Source: Myxococcales bacterium (GTDB taxonomy: Bacteria > Myxococcota > Bradymonadia > UBA7976 > UBA1532). From it: a stretch of 10,570 bases of DNA. Positions 9,348-10,570 of the stretch are shown here, piece by piece (the stretch's first letter is position 1; every line of letters begins with the position of its first letter). The position numbers and the translations under genes were made by a program. Below the pieces are notes generated by a model that did not search any database, was not told the origin of the DNA, and worked only from the letters and a program-made list of their open reading frames with translations. The stretch is taken from positions 1 to 10,570 of the forward strand of contig JAGQJJ010000075.1 of NCBI GenBank assembly GCA_020430675.1, written 5' to 3'.

Positions 9348-9356
9348 TTATCTATT

Positions 9357-10142
9357 ATGACCCGCTCCGATTTTCCTCACCCGACCGAGACCCAGTTCAC
9401 CGTCATCCGCCCGGACCAGAGCCGGCAGGAGACGGCGCCCTTCATTCATATCGATCCCGCCGCCTTCGCCCGCACCGTCTGCCGCGCCTGCGCCGAGCTG
9501 GCGCGCGAGCACGCCGCCGGCCAGACGTTCGGCGGCAGGCTGCAGATCGGCCCCGACGGCCTCGTGGGCGCGCCAGGCCCGGTGGTCGATGAAGCCACCG
9601 ACTTCGCCGACGACCTCGCCGCCCTGCGCCACGTCGCCGAGAGCTGGGCGACCAGCGTGCGCGGCGCCGGCCGGGCCGATCGCGCCGCCCGCGCCGTGGC
9701 CGATGCGCTGATCGACGTCGGCGAGGTGCCCGACCCGCTCGAATTCGCCCGCGAGTTCCGCCACGCGCTGGCCAACCGCGAGCAGCAGAGCCGGCAGCGC
9801 GTCGCTTCGGAGCGCGCCGCCCTCGGCGCCCACGAGCGCGCGCTGGCCAGCCAGCGGCGCCTGCGCGACGAGCTGGCCGCCCGCCTCGCCCGTCTCGACG
9901 CCAGCATCGCCGGCCAGGAAGACGCCGTCGGCCGCGAAGAGACGCGGCGCGCGGCGCTCGATCAAGAGCTGCGTGGCCTCGCTCGGCTGGTCAATATGTT
10001 TGATGATGTCGGCGGCCTGCTGACCCACCGCCCCGGCCCGATCGACGCGGTCGACCTGGCAGAGAACGATGAGCCCGCCCCAACGCGCAAGGCCCGCGTC
10101 TCGGAGCGCATCGCGGCCATCGGGGCGATGCTCTCGTTCTGA
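9357..10142 (+). CDS. Hypothetical protein with coiled coil
   Basis: This protein of 261 residues is not one I recognise. No signal peptide or membrane segment is visible, so it is probably cytoplasmic. The first 40 residues are polar and may form a short extended strand region (TQFTVIRPDQ). Residues 34-55 and 80-135 look helical, and the first of these contains two cysteines (Cys42, Cys45). Residues about 139-215 are a long run rich in Arg, Glu, Gln, Ala and Leu, with heptad-like spacing (SERAALGAHERALASQRRLR), so a coiled coil is likely. The tail ends in an amphipathic helix, RVSERIAAIGAMLSF. The start at 9357 has a good ribosome site. The codon pattern matches the neighbouring genes, so it appears to be resident rather than part of the insertion element downstream. 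It could be a scaffold or a partner of a secretion or cytoskeletal system, but nothing in the sequence shows this. Confidence 0.75.
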   Translation: MTRSDFPHPTETQFTVIRPDQSRQETAPFIHIDPAAFARTVCRACAELAREHAAGQTFGGRLQIGPDGLVGAPGPVVDEATDFADDLAALRHVAESWATSVRGAGRADRAARAVADALIDVGEVPDPLEFAREFRHALANREQQSRQRVASERAALGAHERALASQRRLRDELAARLARLDASIAGQEDAVGREETRRAALDQELRGLARLVNMFDDVGGLLTHRPGPIDAVDLAENDEPAPTRKARVSERIAAIGAMLSF

Positions 10143-10166
10143 TGGGGTAAGGCGGCCGGCTCTCCA

Positions 10167-10197
10167 AGCAGCGTGGGCGCCAGGAGGCGCATCTGCT
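10167..10197 (+). terminator. Bulged hairpin between the coiled-coil gene and the IS110 transposase
   Basis: AGCAG pairs with CTGCT. Inside this, GT pairs with AT, and GCGCC pairs with GGCGC around an AGGA loop, with a C bulge and a GG bulge on the 5' side. The hairpin lies 25 bases after the stop of the 261-residue gene and is followed by a short T run (GTTTAG). It could be a weak intrinsic terminator. It could equally be part of the non-coding end of the IS110 element, where these elements can encode a structured bridge RNA. The sequence alone does not decide. Confidence 0.4.
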
Positions 10198-10231
10198 GTT
10201 TAGACAGACAACGTCAACGGAGTAACCGACC

Positions 10232-10570
10232 GTGAAGAACTGTGGTCTCGATCTGGGGAAGAAGTACAGCCATTTCTGTGTGTTGGGCGAGCGGCGGGAG
10301 CGGCTCGCGGAGGGCCGTGTTCGGACGCGAGTTGCGGACTTGGAAGCGCTGTTCGGCGGGCAAGAGCGGATGCGCATCGTGGTGGAGGCGAGCACGAAGG
10401 CGTTCTTTGTGGCCGACGTGCTGACCGAGCTGGGCCATGAGGTCCATGTGGTTGACCCGGGCAAAACGAAGGCGATCGGGGCGACGCAGATCAAGCACGA
10501 CAAGCTCGATGCTCGGGTGCTGGCGCTGCTGAGCCATGTGGATCTGCTGGCGGAAGTGGACCGCCCGTCA
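10232..10570 (+). CDS. IS110-family transposase, N-terminal 113 residues
   Basis: A GTG start at 10232 is preceded by GGAG at 10219-10222. An in-frame TAA at 10223 rules out any longer start. The visible part is the DEDD RuvC-like catalytic domain. CGLDLGKKYSHFCVL gives Asp7, RIVVEAS gives Glu52, and KHDKLDARVLALL gives Asp90 and Asp93; together these are the DEDD set. This domain, with a C-terminal Ser-containing domain (transposase_20) that should follow outside the window, cuts and joins DNA for the element and is guided by a bridge RNA in characterised members. The codons (for example GGG, AAG, TGT, TTT, TTG) are less uniformly C-ending than in neighbouring genes, consistent with horizontal arrival. 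No frameshift or stop appears in the visible part, so the gene may be intact. Confidence 0.92.
   Translation, partial: MKNCGLDLGKKYSHFCVLGERRERLAEGRVRTRVADLEALFGGQERMRIVVEASTKAFFVADVLTELGHEVHVVDPGKTKAIGATQIKHDKLDARVLALLSHVDLLAEVDRPS

Larger units (their letters stand above)
9057..9356. other. Intergenic region between the propeller gene and the coiled-coil gene
   Basis: These 300 bases contain no credible gene. An in-frame ATG at 9228 would extend the next gene by 43 residues, but that extension is Arg-rich and unlike the rest of the protein. The stretch around 9101-9215 is visibly richer in A and T than its surroundings, with segments such as GATATGGTATAGGG and CTCATATTTTCACC, so a promoter for the next gene probably lies here. 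I could not pick one confidently. No clear terminator follows the propeller gene. A leader hairpin is listed separately. Confidence 0.5.
10143..10570 (+). mobile_element. IS110-family insertion sequence, left part (right end outside window)
   Basis: The element is recognised from its transposase. IS110 elements usually lack clear terminal inverted repeats and target duplications, so the left boundary cannot be fixed. It must lie somewhere in the 89 bases after the stop at 10142, unless the element also replaced the end of that gene. The rest of the element is outside the window. Confidence 0.6.

Noticed and set aside
9228..9356. A 43-residue N-terminal extension of the coiled-coil protein
   Set aside because: It is Arg-rich with no homology I recognise, and the ATG at 9357 has its own ribosome binding site.

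Overview
This window is very GC-rich DNA whose codons almost all end in C or G. Its gene content points to a bacterium of the Myxococcota/Bradymonadota type (the former Deltaproteobacteria). The evidence is a DUF1592/DUF1552 gene pair, proline-rich lipoproteins, MopE-like Cys modules and SBBP-type beta-propellers. Species cannot be named from the sequence, and planctomycetes, which share some of these domains, are not formally excluded.

Layout. (1) Positions 1-3613, minus strand: a two-gene unit. A 747-residue membrane receptor-like protein (CHASE2-like sensor, GAF, PAS, degenerate histidine-kinase ATPase domain) ends directly against the start codon of a multi-pass membrane protein of the PgsC/CapC (poly-gamma-glutamate) family. 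That second gene runs off the left edge. (2) Positions 3614-3898: a divergent intergenic region with a candidate promoter facing right. (3) Positions 3899-9056, plus strand: a tight three-gene operon. It encodes a DUF1587/1595/1592/1588/1585 lipoprotein with a CxxCH haem-type motif, a Tat-exported DUF1552 protein, and a lipoprotein joining a cytochrome-like module, a Cys-rich MopE-like module and a seven-bladed propeller. (4) Positions 9057-9356: a gap with a small leader hairpin. (5) Positions 9357-10142: an unrecognised 261-residue protein with a coiled coil. (6) Positions 10232-10570: the N-terminal part of an IS110-family DEDD transposase, cut by the right edge, with a bulged hairpin just upstream.

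How the genes may work together. The left unit looks like a cell-surface polymer or membrane-transport function tied to a sensor protein that seems unable to act as a normal histidine kinase. The central operon looks like a cell-envelope module: three exported proteins, two of them predicted to be lipid-anchored and carrying haem-like Cys motifs. Its substrate is unknown, because the DUF families involved have no established biochemical role that I know of. The IS110 element marks the right side as a site of insertion.

The least expected items are the internally duplicated PgsC/CapC protein coupled to a kinase-like receptor, and the three-domain cytochrome/MopE/propeller lipoprotein co-transcribed with the DUF1592/DUF1552 pair.
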